Source of the DNA: Anniella stebbinsi
Taxonomy: Eukaryota; Chordata; Lepidosauria; Squamata; Anniellidae
Direction: 5' to 3'
Length of the DNA stretch: 64,000 nucleotides
NCBI GenBank assembly: GCA_029215795.1
Contig: JARDYH010000002.1
Coordinates: 46,980,001-47,044,000 of the forward strand
Positions 11,043-21,295 of this stretch are shown here, one piece after another. The position numbers and the translations under genes were made by a program. The notes beneath the pieces are model-generated. The model searched no databases and was not told where the DNA came from. It was given only the letters and a program-made list of their open reading frames with translations. Every line of letters starts with the position of its first letter. The first letter of the stretch is position 1.

Positions 11043-11728
11043 TAAGAGACAGTAACAATCTGGAGGAGCAGAATGTGCCTGTATGTCAAATCAAAGGACT
11101 GAGAGTTCTCTCGACATAGTCCAAATACACAGCAACAGGCATAGCATGCAAAGAAATAGTACACCTTTTCAACACAGGAACTTATCTCCATACTTTAAAT
11201 AAGTATGGGTATATTCACAAAGTTGCACAAGGTTTTCAGGGCTCTGGACAGCTTAATGTCTCTTCCCCTGCCCCAGTTTTATTCTGCTTTTGATGCCATA
11301 ACCCTCTGGCCAACCTCCAGCCCTGAAGACAAGCTGTAGGCTTCAAGACTTGAACATGGTTTCATAAAACTGACATGGTTTGCCTCTGGTTTGTCGCATC
11401 ATAGAGCCATAGTAAATATGGGAAAAGTGCAACAGCTTTGACCAGACAATTTGCCCCATGCCTGAAGTCATAAGCTTCAGGCGAATGCATATCCAGTTAT
11501 TCGGTCTTTATGTAAACACTGATCCTCTTTTCAGTCTGGTCTTCTTGATCTTGCATCCAGCCAGGCATTTCACAGCCAAAATGTTTCCATGGCTTTGACT
11601 CATTCCTGATTGAAGCAGACCTAAACTGACAGCCAACATGATCCAACAAATCAAGTATTTGACACAAACATGGAAGATTTGTCTTCAGATTCCTGGTCTG
11701 CTGCATCTCTTGGGCAATTCATATTTAC
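11043..11728. other. Unassigned DNA
   Basis: No gene or recognised repeat. Confidence 0.4.
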
Positions 11729-11997
11729 TAAGGATGGGTGGATCCATATTTCCAGTCCATGAAAGTTTCTCAAGTTTTACTCATAATTCCATGCCATTCT
11801 ATTTCCATGATAGTATGTGATTTTACAAAATCCCTTAGAATTTTGTTTTAATCCACATACATATTTCAAAACATATTTAGCTGTGTCTTCTCTCAAAATA
11901 AATGCATATTTTGATATGTTTAAACTGCCAGGAACTGTGTCAAAAAATTTGGAAAACTGCAAGATCCACTGAATAGCTAAGTTTGGATTCATGTATT
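11729..11997. mobile_element. hAT-like AT-rich element (TAGGGATGG family)
   Basis: It starts TAAGGATGGGTGGATCC. Its interior has the 'aaatgcatattttga' and 'tctctcaaaataaatgcat' phrases found in inverse at 21120-21245 and 35230-35300. The right end is uncertain and no target duplication was identified. Confidence 0.42.
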
Positions 11998-12041
11998 AGT
12001 ACAAGAAGGGCAGATCAGGTCATTTCAAATAGGAATTCACA

Positions 12042-12188
12042 GGCCTAATCTACACCTACCGGTTATCCTGGGGTCAGCTTGAGGTCATCCCTGTGCATCC
12101 AAATTTAAACACAGGGGGATGATCCCGGAAGCAGGTAAGCCCAGGATCCTCCCCCCATCCCAGAAAGCCTCAAGGTGTAGATGAGGTC
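12042..12188. mobile_element. Short Harbinger-like MITE, TCTACACC family
   Basis: Ends GGCCTAATCTACACC and GGTGTAGATGAGGTC are inverse over most positions. The flanking triplets ACA and AAA differ at one base. It is an internally deleted form of the 500-bp copies at 45314 and 56168, keeping only about 60 bp from each end. It contains one CAGGTAAG near 12132. Confidence 0.72.
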
Positions 12189-12944
12189 AAAGACTGAATT
12201 GCTCAAGCATCCCTAATAGCTACACACCTTAGGGAGCACCTTCTCCAATAGGAGTTGTCTTCCTCATTAAGATCTTTGAGTTAGGCACCACTCTAAAACT
12301 TGATCAGGGTTTGGAGCAGAGCATCTTTGTTCATGACCATCCCAGCTTTGGATTCGCCTCTGAGAGAGGCACACTTTAGGGACAAAATCGCTTGCTTTTG
12401 TGTGGAAGAATTTTCTTTCACAAATAACAGGTGCACAAAATGGTGGGAAGCCAGATCAGGATTGTGGTATGGTGGGAGACAGGGCTTTAACTTTTTGCCC
12501 CCACCACAGTCCCAATTGGGATGGCCCCCACATGTACTGGCTATTTGCAGTAGGAGGAAAACTCCTGTTGACACCAATGGGAGCTTCCTTCCCTTGGCAA
12601 ACTGCCAGTATGGGGAATCCAATTGGAACATAGACACCCAGCCCCATGTCAGGTGGTTGTGATCGAAAATTCTTGCAGCCAAGGGCAAGTTAGATTATTT
12701 TTTAAAATTTTAGGTCTGGCCCTAAGCCTGACATGTAAGATATTTATTTAAGAAGAATGTAAGGAGGCTCTAACTTGAGGCTTTCAAGAGCTAGATATAT
12801 TTTTCAGTTTCCTTTTTTAATTTTATTTAGTAATGGACATTTCTGATACTAAGTGTGATGTGTTTTTAAGCAGTTTCTCTCAGATAACAAGGCTTCTGTA
12901 TGTGTATCATTTGCTGGATCACGGATGAGGGACCGTGGGCCTCA
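12189..12944. other. Unassigned DNA
   Basis: Overlapping frames of up to 131 codons lie on both strands at 12293-12688, but none resembles a known protein. They overlap one another, as chance frames do in a stop-poor stretch. Confidence 0.4.
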
Positions 12945-13115
12945 GTGGAGGCTGACGGCCCCGATGTCGGGGGGGGGGCAGTGAATCCACTCTGTGTTTC
13001 AGTCAGAACTCTGAGGGAGCTGGCTTTGCACCTTGGATAGCTCCTTAAGAGTTCTGACTGAAAGCCAGAGCAGATTCACCACACCACTGACATTGGAGTC
13101 ACCAGCTTCGACCCA
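12945..13115. mobile_element. Palindromic element (foldback type)
   Basis: The two halves are imperfect inverse copies: 'gggcctcagtggaggctgac...gatgtcgg...gtgaatccactct...cagtcagaactct' is followed, after a centre near 13020, by its reverse complement ending at 'cccatggccc'. The best-preserved arm ends are CAGTCAGAACTCT at 13001-13013 and AGAGTTCTGACTG at 13049-13061. No coding content. The family is unknown to me. Confidence 0.6.
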
Positions 13116-14635
13116 TGGCCCTTCAATCTGATGCATATCTGAATGTGCATCAGAGTAACTGTTAATGTGTCAGAGACTGTTGAAACTGGGTACAGCTCCC
13201 TTGTGTCGTAAACCATCAGAACCTTTCAGACTGACTCCATCCAGGCTGACCATTAAATCCCTCTGGGCAGGAAGGAATAGAAAGATCTTCCTGTTCCAAC
13301 TGGGACTTGCTTGAGCAGCAAGGTCTTCCAAAACTCCTGTCTCCTTGTATGTCTTCTGGTTCTGGCTTGCGCTTAGGTCCTGATTTCTGGCTTGTTCCTT
13401 TATCCTGCCTCCTAATTTGTCCTTAAGTCCTGAATATGGGCTTATCCCATAACCTATTCCTGACTCCTGGCTCTCCTCCGTCTGCTGCCTACAATCCAGC
13501 CCTGACATAATGAAATATGTCTGCATAGCATTGCTTTCAGTGGGATATGCATTTGAATGTACAGCAGCATCCACATTCTGGTGCAATAAGTTACCCTTTT
13601 TTAAAAGGACAGCGAGGGTTAAACCTGGCAGTTGTTTTTTATCTTTTGGTTTTAATTTTTATTGTATTGTAGTATAATTGAGTAATGTATGAAGTTATGA
13701 AAACAGTGGTGCAACTAGGTAATTTTAGACCTTGGACTCTCCACTGCCCCATTTAGATGGCCATTTGTGTATTACTTCACTGGTAAAACACACAACTCAC
13801 ATCTGCCACCTGAGGCAATTGCTTCACTCTACCCAATAGTAGGGCTGGCCCCCAATTGTCAGTCATGGTTTGTTCTGCTGTCTATTCACAGACACATTCA
13901 AATATTTATTTTGGGGGATATGGGAAAAAACCCACCATAAATTTTGGCACAGCTTACATAATTTAAGTTAGTATGCTACATTAAACATATTCCCTCCCGT
14001 TCCATTTAGTTCCCATGAGCAGAGCACACACACACTGCTACATGGAGGCTGAAAAGAGGTTAGAACTGTATTAAATATGTTTTTTTTTTAAATGTTGTAT
14101 ATAGTTGCATATTTTAGACGTAATAATGGTGTATACATTTATGTGGTATTGCTGTGCTTCAGTTTGAGGAATTAAACAGAAAGGAACAGCTGAACCTGGG
14201 AGTGTTTGGGGAGTGGCCTTTCATGGGAACAGAGAGAAGCTAGCTGAAGGTCAATGCAGCTGACAGCAATTCCCAGTCACTACCATTCCCATAAAAGACA
14301 TGCCAGAACCCAGAACCGAGGCTGGAAGCAACTATTATTCTCAGTGCCTTGTCTTCGTGACTTGCTTACCAGCTTTTTGATCTTGGCTGGACATATCCTG
14401 CCCTGGACCAGACCCTGACTACTCTTTGATGCTTTCCTGAACCCAGTATTGTTTGACCTAGCTTCTGACAGATACTTTTGCTGAGTAATCCAAGGGTCAA
14501 ATTCATGGAAATCTAAACATTTGGTTCAGTGTCCAGGAACATTTCTTAAATTAAGAGATGACTTGGAATCCCTTCTTCCAAATGGCCCATGTTTTTCACA
14601 TTGTTCCCAGTTGAGCAGTAAAGCATCTGGGAGCC
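13116..14635. other. Unassigned DNA
   Basis: 13240-13590 and 14330-14480 share a C/T-rich 'cctgac...ggctt...cctgact' texture, which could be remnants of one old repeat. No clear homology block and no coding exon recognised. Confidence 0.35.

Positions 14636-14663
<28 letters not shown>
14636..14663. repeat. (TA)n microsatellite
   Basis: Fourteen TA units, directly abutting the left end of the hAT-like element that follows. Confidence 0.95.
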
Positions 14664-14666
<3 letters not shown>

Positions 14667-15092
14667 GATGTGTATTGTATTGTTAAAATGTACGATAATG
14701 ATGCGATAATGTCGTTATTGTGCATGTGTTTAACAATGACGATACGATACAAAAACCTACGATAATCATCGAAGACAATAATTTCTGGGCGGTTTTATCA
14801 TTTTATAGGACTGCCATATTAATATACCTATAACTTCTGTATTTTAAAAGTTAGAGGCTTGAAACTTGGTCACAGTGCTTATGGGGTATACCTAAGTATG
14901 TGCATGAAATTTGAGATCGATCCCTCCAAACCTTGATTTTATATGCATTTTTTAAAGATCGTTTCCGTTCTGGCAGGTCTGAATGAACGCACGTCGCGAG
15001 CTGTCATTCTGATCTGTCAGAACTGAAACGATATTTAATAAATTCATATAAAATCAAGGGTTGGAGGGATCGATCTCAAATTTGGCACATAT
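14662..15092. mobile_element. hAT-like palindromic element, 'AAGGGATGTGTATTG' family, right end lost
   Basis: It begins TAAGGGATGTGTATTG, close to the TAGGGGTGTGCA end of the GC-rich elements, followed by short ACGATA/CGATAA subterminal repeats. Long imperfect arms follow: GAGATCGATCCCTCC at about 14921-14935 and its inverse GGAGGGATCGATCTC at about 15064-15078, with matching neighbours on both sides. The second arm stops near 15092 without returning to the terminus, so the copy is truncated. Confidence 0.6.
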
Positions 15093-16118
15093 GTGTAAAG
15101 GTAAAGGGCAAGATAGCACCCCTTCCATTCTGTATACAAAAACTGGTAGATGTACCTTTTTTCACCACTGGCAATGGGACACCATCATACACCATACCTA
15201 AAAGGAGCAGGTTAGCATGGGGGGAGCATGGCAGGCCCACAGCTCCCTCCTCCAACACCTTGTTGCCACCTCTCAAAATCTGTGCATGGGTAGGGCTACC
15301 TCTGGATAGGACTAACATTGGATACAATCCATGGGTTTTGGCCCTGAGCTGCTGACTAGTACCCACCAGCTTGCTGCTGGGCTAGCACACATCACAAAGG
15401 ACTTACATTCTTTGTGACTTGAGCCAAGGACCAAATTTGGGAAATGAAAACAGCTCATACCCAGGATTCCCCCCTTCTTACCTTGTAGGTTCTGGAAGTC
15501 CATATTGTTGATCCATCTGTTTGGATTTTTTCATATTAACCTTAAAGCAGCCCAAACAAAAGCACAGAAATACACAGCTGCAATAGGTCTGTGAATGCAG
15601 TTTTCTAGGCATCCAATATGGCCTTTCGGAAAAAAAATAAATAACACAAACTTCTAAATTATGCAGCGCCTCTCCTCCCAGGCAGTCTGGCTTGCTGAGG
15701 AACAATAAAAACATTATAAAAACAAAAAAAAAACATTTTAATAAGAAGCACTCTCTAAAACAAAACACACACACACAATGAAAATCCATATGTGGTCCAC
15801 ATTTCTACTTTAAACCTGTCAAAGAGATGTATGGGAAGAAGTAGCAACTCAAGCAATAATCTGGCTTCCATTGAAGTCAATGGGAATTTTGTCTTTGGCT
15901 TCGAAGGAAGATTTGGTTCATATGCTCTTCTTTGAAGGCGGCTTTATCCTTTCAGGCTACAAACATAGTATTTAGGTACAGATATTTTAAATTGTGTCAG
16001 TGCTTTGGAGCAAAGAGTGGAGAGTCACTGTTAAATCACAGAACCGTTTGCTATTATATTTGACAGTTCATGAAGAACTAGAATGGTCCCAGAAGACTGG
16101 AGGAGAGCCAGTATAATA
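15093..16118. other. Unassigned DNA with a possible LINE tail
   Basis: 15540-15790 is A-rich on the plus strand and may hold an inverted LINE 3' end. Nothing else is recognised. Confidence 0.35.

Positions 16119-16178
<60 letters not shown>
16119..16178. repeat. Compound (TG)n(TA)n microsatellite
   Basis: About 12 TG units run directly into about 18 TA units. Confidence 0.95.
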
Positions 16179-16181
<3 letters not shown>

Positions 16182-16269
16182 TAAAAAGCAAGAAGCAAAG
16201 CCTGGGAAATAGTAGGCCAGCTAGTCTAAACTTAATACAAGATATTAGAGGAAAAATCTCAAAGGGTGA

Positions 16270-16390
16270 AATCTTAAAGACACTTATGGGGGAGTGAATT
16301 GAATTCCATTGAGATGAATGTCCCATTGAACTGAATGGGATTTACATCTGAGTAAACTGAATGGGGATTGTGCCTGAGTAAACATGCGGA
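16270..16390. repeat. Short-period repeat around 'attgaactgaatggga'
   Basis: Three imperfect copies of a 'gaatgggattta.tctgagtaaac' phrase occur within 120 bp. The same wording is echoed in degraded form at 53150-53640. Confidence 0.4.
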
Positions 16391-17375
16391 AGATCTGGCT
16401 TTAAAAGTGATTCATCTGAAATCATCCTTGGGTTGTGATTGCTGGTATTGCAACATAGATATGGAATGAGCACATTGTGCTTTATCAGACATGTCGATAA
16501 AGAAAAACAAATGGAATAGAAAGCTGCCAGTTAATATCTTAAAAAAATAAATTCCAGAGAAGACAACCTAGGTAAGTAGATAGATAGATATGTATTCTGC
16601 TTTCTTACCCAGTCATGAGGCATACAAATATGGAGATGGAAGACTCACACAGGAATTTATTACTCCATTAGCAACTGTCTACCTGTTCCTAACAAGATCT
16701 ACATCACTCTTTGCACACCCTAGGAGCCTTAAAATGAATTTAAATAGAATCCATTCTCATTTTGGGCCTTTCTATTTTGTTCTGGCAGCATTAAAGGGCC
16801 TTTAGTAGTGTAAGTGAATGCCATGTCTGCTGTTCATAAACTTATGCTCACATTGGTGAAAAGGAGCCCTGTGGGTGTTTAAATGGCTGACAATTTACTA
16901 CAACCATTAAAAAGATGAATATTTAATGTTTGTTTTTTAAGTGCAACAGTTGTTCATAATGGCAGTGAAACCAGAGAACGGAGACACTTCTAAGCCTGAC
17001 TATAAATCTTTAGGATATATAGAAATCGGCAACACCTCCCACCTCAGCTCCTGAGAATATAAGCAACTCCTTGGACTGGAGGGAAATTGCTTCTTGGTGT
17101 TTTATGTGCATAATACCCATTACATGTGTGGGCAATATGAGTCACATGGGCTGTTTATGCACCCCCTTGCCACATCCCATGCTGCCATCACCACATCTGT
17201 TGCAGTGGCAACATTGCAGTGATTTGGCAAAAAAAACAAAAAAAAAAACCAAGGTGCACAGGGAGCACAAACCTGGTTTGCTAACCTCCAGAACTTTGTG
17301 TCCTTGCTAAATCAGCATGATTTTTGTCACCACCACTACTACTGCTGCAGCAAATTGGGTGGCAGCATGAGTAGC
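16391..17375. other. Unassigned DNA
   Basis: No gene or recognised repeat. A short GATA run lies at 16577-16590. Confidence 0.4.
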
Positions 17376-17383
17376 CCCTGCTG

Positions 17384-17703
17384 TAGGCTGACCAGATAAA
17401 ATCCAGGTCAGGGCTCATATAGCTTTAACAGTTGTAGAGAAAAGGGAATTTCAGCCAGAGTCATTTGTATGCAATTAGTTCCTGGTGATATTCCCTCATC
17501 ATCACAACAGTTAAAGTTGCAGGCACTATACTAGAGTGACCAGATACAAAAGAAGGCAGGGCCCCTGCAACTTTAACAGTTGTGATGAAGAGGGAATTTC
17601 ACCAGGAACTAATTGCATACAAATGACACTGGCTGAAATTCCCTTTTCTCTACAACTGTTCAAGTTACATGAGCCCTGACCTGGATTTTATCTGGTCACC
17701 TTA
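17384..17703. mobile_element. Palindromic hAT MITE (TAGGGTGACCA family), copy A
   Basis: A 320-bp near-perfect palindrome: the left arm starts TAGGCTGACCAGATAAAATC and the right arm ends with the inverse, CTGGTCACCTTA. The centre is a short unpaired segment containing GTGACCAGATAC. Flanking 8-mers CCCTGCTG (17376-17383) and CCCTTCTG (17704-17711) match at 7 of 8, as expected for a hAT duplication. No coding capacity. Confidence 0.88.
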
Positions 17704-17711
17704 CCCTTCTG

Positions 17712-18750
17712 AGTTTGGGCGAGTCGTTCCAGCCTCTCAAACCCTGATCTACACAATATTGTCTCCTCTGACTCAATTTCCTCCAGGTTCTTAGGCAGAA
17801 ATCTTCCACATGACCAGCTACCTGAACCTTTTATCTGCAAATGGTAGGGATTGAACCTAGGCGCTTTTGCATACCATGGGCAAGTTTCTTCCATTGTACC
17901 TGAGGGCAGCAAGCTAGTTTAGGGGTGCAAGGCAGGCCACACGGAATGCCTAGCTCTATCCTCCAATATCTTGCCTCTGCTCCCACTCCAAGCATCTGCC
18001 ATCTGAGGTGGCCACCTCACTGTGACTCATGGTAGGCCTGATCCTGCTCGCAGGGTTTTTGTGTGTGTGTGAGGTTGAATGATATCATTACTGAAAAGTA
18101 ATCTGCGCTATAAAAAGCATGAAAATTGACATGAAAGAAAACTGTGACCACCACCCAGGGTGAGTGCCATGTTATGGCACTTAACAAGTAGTCATACCCT
18201 TCATTCCAGAGTTGTTTCAAAATTGGGAATCCATAGTTTTGCAGAAAAATCACACAAGTGTCCAAATAAGCACCAATATTTAAGAAATAACGTTCACACA
18301 CAAACAACAACAACGAATAAACATTTCCCTGTGAGTAGTTGTGTGGAGGCTTCATAAAATGAAATTCTTCAAGGGAACCCATTAACGGCAAAGCATTGTG
18401 GGAGAACAAATTGCTTTGTCTGCTCCATGAGCAGCACCGACCGATTCACATTTTCCAATTCTGAGCTACCAGACTTAGATTCTCACTGCTCACTGTCTAT
18501 TTCCTTTTCCACTGATTTGAAGAATTTCCTCTCTCTTTGTATATCTCTTTCTGCCCTCCACACCGTGGTACATCACACTTAGTTTAATTGGCATATGCTT
18601 CCTCTGTACAGTGAAGCCAAGGGAGATGTTGGCTTTGACCACTGCTTCTCTCCAGAGGCAGGTTAGTAGTATATTCATTAGCCATCCACCTTCTCCATGC
18701 AAAAAGCCTTGATTTTGTGGGGGAAGAACCATGGGACAGCACCGCAGGTA
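17712..18750. other. Unassigned DNA
   Basis: No gene or recognised repeat. The minus-strand frame at 18017-18409 (130 codons) shows no domain. Confidence 0.4.
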
Positions 18751-18930
18751 TGAGGAAGCTGCCTGATGCTGAGTCATACTAGTAGTCCATCTAGCTCAGT
18801 ATTGTTTTCTCTAACTGGCAGCTGCTCTCCGGGTTCCCTGCCAGAGGTCTGTTTGCCAACAAGGCTACCTGAGATCATTGTAACTAGTGGTGCCAAAGTC
18901 TGGATCATGTAAAGCACATGCTCTTCAGTG
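18751..18930 (-). mobile_element. tRNA-Ala-derived SINE, reverse orientation
   Basis: On the minus strand it runs from a decayed tRNA-like head (AGCATGTGCTTTACATGATCC) through 'gagagcagctgccagtta' to the tail 'actgagctagatggac...gactcagcatcaggcagcttcctca'. It is the same family as 9479-9600 but with its 3' half preserved. Confidence 0.68.
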
Positions 18931-20044
18931 ATGCATCGTATTCGCATGGCGTGAAGTTCCCTTCAGAGACTCTGTATACTGCTATGACTGTGAAGCAGGT
19001 GCCTGCAGCACTGGGACGGAGCAGACAAGGGCTTGACTTTCTCTGGCTAAGAAAATCGGAGCTGAAGAATAACTTTTTGCATTTGAGGCAAGCATCACAA
19101 GCTGCTGAGAACTGTGTTTTTGAGTCAGGGAATAAGAAGCTTGGAGGCATTTTTTTTTTTTACTGAACTCCATCCTTCTCTTCTTTGTAAGGATCATGTG
19201 AGATGAGCTGAGGAAGGTCTATGGAAATAAGACTTTATGCTCCAGCTACATCACATGAGTAATTTTTTACTGATCCAAGGGCCCTTTGAAGGTTGCAGGG
19301 TGATCCTCTGCTAGAACTGTCTTCGACTTCATTGGTTGGTGCATCAAATCATTATCTACCTAAGAAAGATATCTACCTCCGAGAAGGAGATTTTGCATAT
19401 ATGTTCACATATTAGCTTTTTCCATAAAATGGCGTTCCCTTTCTCATTTGCATTCGAGGCTGTGAAAAGAGTAAATTCAAGTGAAAAACAAAGCAAACAG
19501 AATTCTCATACATCCCTGTTTACAGTTTGGGGGGATCCAATTGGACCCTCTACACATAAGGTTTAATTTTTTCTTCCCATGCCCTGGTTTTACTAATAAT
19601 GCCACCTGGCATGTGGCTACAGGGCTGAGGGGGAAAAAAAGATCCAATTTATGCGAATGAGGACTATTTTCCAATCTCTGTAGCTGTATGTTAGGGCATT
19701 GGGTGGGTTTTTCAGTAAAATTGGGGCTGGGTAGGGGAGAATTACATCTCCTGTCCCCACATGTGGTTCCCCCCCAAAAAATTAATTATTTCAATCTTAT
19801 TTCAATCTTAAATAAAATTTAAGCTGTAAAAAAGGCATAGCTGCTCACCACATCTTTAACATAATGTTTAGCTGAGGCTTGAGTAACTGCCATTGGGGTG
19901 TTCAGTGACAAGAGCTTTGGCACATTGGATTTTCTATATCTCTCATATAAATAAATGCTTCATGTGTAGCATTTATTATTTTGATGCTTTCCTATTCTAT
20001 TAAACTGTATATAGCTGGATACAACTATTTATTTTTTAAAATTA
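18931..20044. other. Unassigned DNA
   Basis: No gene or recognised repeat. Confidence 0.4.
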
Positions 20045-20530
20045 CTTGATGTGATCTATTTTCAACTGATCTTATTTATTTATTTATTATTTATTTTGTT
20101 ACATTTGTATACTACTCCATAGCTGAAGCTCTCTGGGCTGCTTACATAAGATTAAAACAATTAAAATGATATACAAAAATTAAAACAGCAAAAACATACA
20201 ATATACACATACATTTAAAACCAATATAATAACTTTAAAAAAGCTATAAGCCTAAAAACAAAACAAACCCAGGTTTATCAGATATTGCTAAATGCCTAAG
20301 AGAAGAAGAAAGTCTTGACCTGGCGCCTAAAAGATAACAATGTTGGCGCCAGGCAGGCCTCATCGGGGAGATTGTTCCACAATTGGGGGGCCACCACAGA
20401 GAAGGCCCTCTCCCTTGTTACCAACCTCCGAGCTTCCCTCCGAGTAGGCACTTGGAGGAGGGCCTTAGACGTTGAACATAGTGTTCGGGTAGGTTCATGT
20501 CAGAAAAGGCGTTCCGTCAGGTATGATCTT
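20045..20530 (-). mobile_element. L2-like LINE 3' end, reverse orientation
   Basis: It begins with an inverted (AAAT)n tail at 20068-20098. Next comes 'agctctctgggctgcttacat', the complement of the usual L2 3' phrase 'gtaagcngcccagagagct'. The conserved body ('gtcttgacctggcgcc', 'ttgttccacaattggggggcc', 'gagaaggccctctccc') corresponds to the C-terminal coding region on the minus strand. It is 5'-truncated near 20530. Confidence 0.65.
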
Positions 20531-21119
20531 CCACTGACTGAAAATGGTGTGAGTAGTGGATGCAGTAGCAGTTATGTTCAATCTGCCAGAGACAAAAAGA
20601 TGAAGTGCACATACTTGGGACAAGGATGTATCAAGCAATTTGCAGCTCATACAGCCTTTTTTTTAAACCCTGGTTATAAAGAAAACAGTAGCCACACTAA
20701 CTGACTTTTAAATTGTGATGAGTAGTTTATGAGTAAGTCTGAAAAGGCAATTATACTGTATATGCAATGGATCTGAAACAAAAATTAATGCATCTCAGGC
20801 CAGAGGATATACAGAAAGTGCTCACAGAAATTGACATTACCGCCATATTGGCAATATCATTTCTTATTATGAGCCAGAGTCTTAGACTTTGCTTGGTGGT
20901 GTCATATACAGGATATTTGATTGAATTGTAGATCCTCCTACTTGGCTTGAGTATTTTGTTCAGTTTGCATTTCGAAGTGAACCAACGGGTTCTGAACCTT
21001 CTAGTCTAATATGTGGGAATTATCCTTTGGGTTTTACACTTCTCTGAATTTTGCAATGCTGTTCTCAGCTCAAAAACAAACAAACAAACAAACAAACAAA
21101 CCAAAACAATGTACCCAAA
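20531..21119. other. Unassigned DNA with a (CAAA)n tract at about 21070-21101
   Basis: Apart from seven to eight CAAA units, no gene or repeat is recognised. Confidence 0.45.
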
Positions 21120-21245
21120 TGTGTCTAGAATCTGTGTCTTTTAGAATAAAGTATATCCAGAAATGCATACTTTGAGAGAAAATACATTTAGAAATGTCTA
21201 TTTTCTGAGAAAATGCCCTCCAAAAATATGTATTTTCTAGTTAAG
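21120..21245. mobile_element. Fragment of the AT-rich hAT-like family
   Basis: It contains repeated 'agaaatgcatactttgagagaaaata' phrases like those at 35230-35300 and, inverted, at 11890-11920. No ends are preserved. Confidence 0.4.
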
Positions 21246-21295
21246 TATTATTTGTCTTGTGGATTAATAATAATCTTGTGGATAGTAAAACAAAT

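Noticed and set aside
17384..17703. Tc1/mariner assignment of the palindromic MITE from TA at both ends
   Set aside because: The TA belongs to the terminal repeat. The true flanking duplication is 8 bp in six copies, which indicates hAT.
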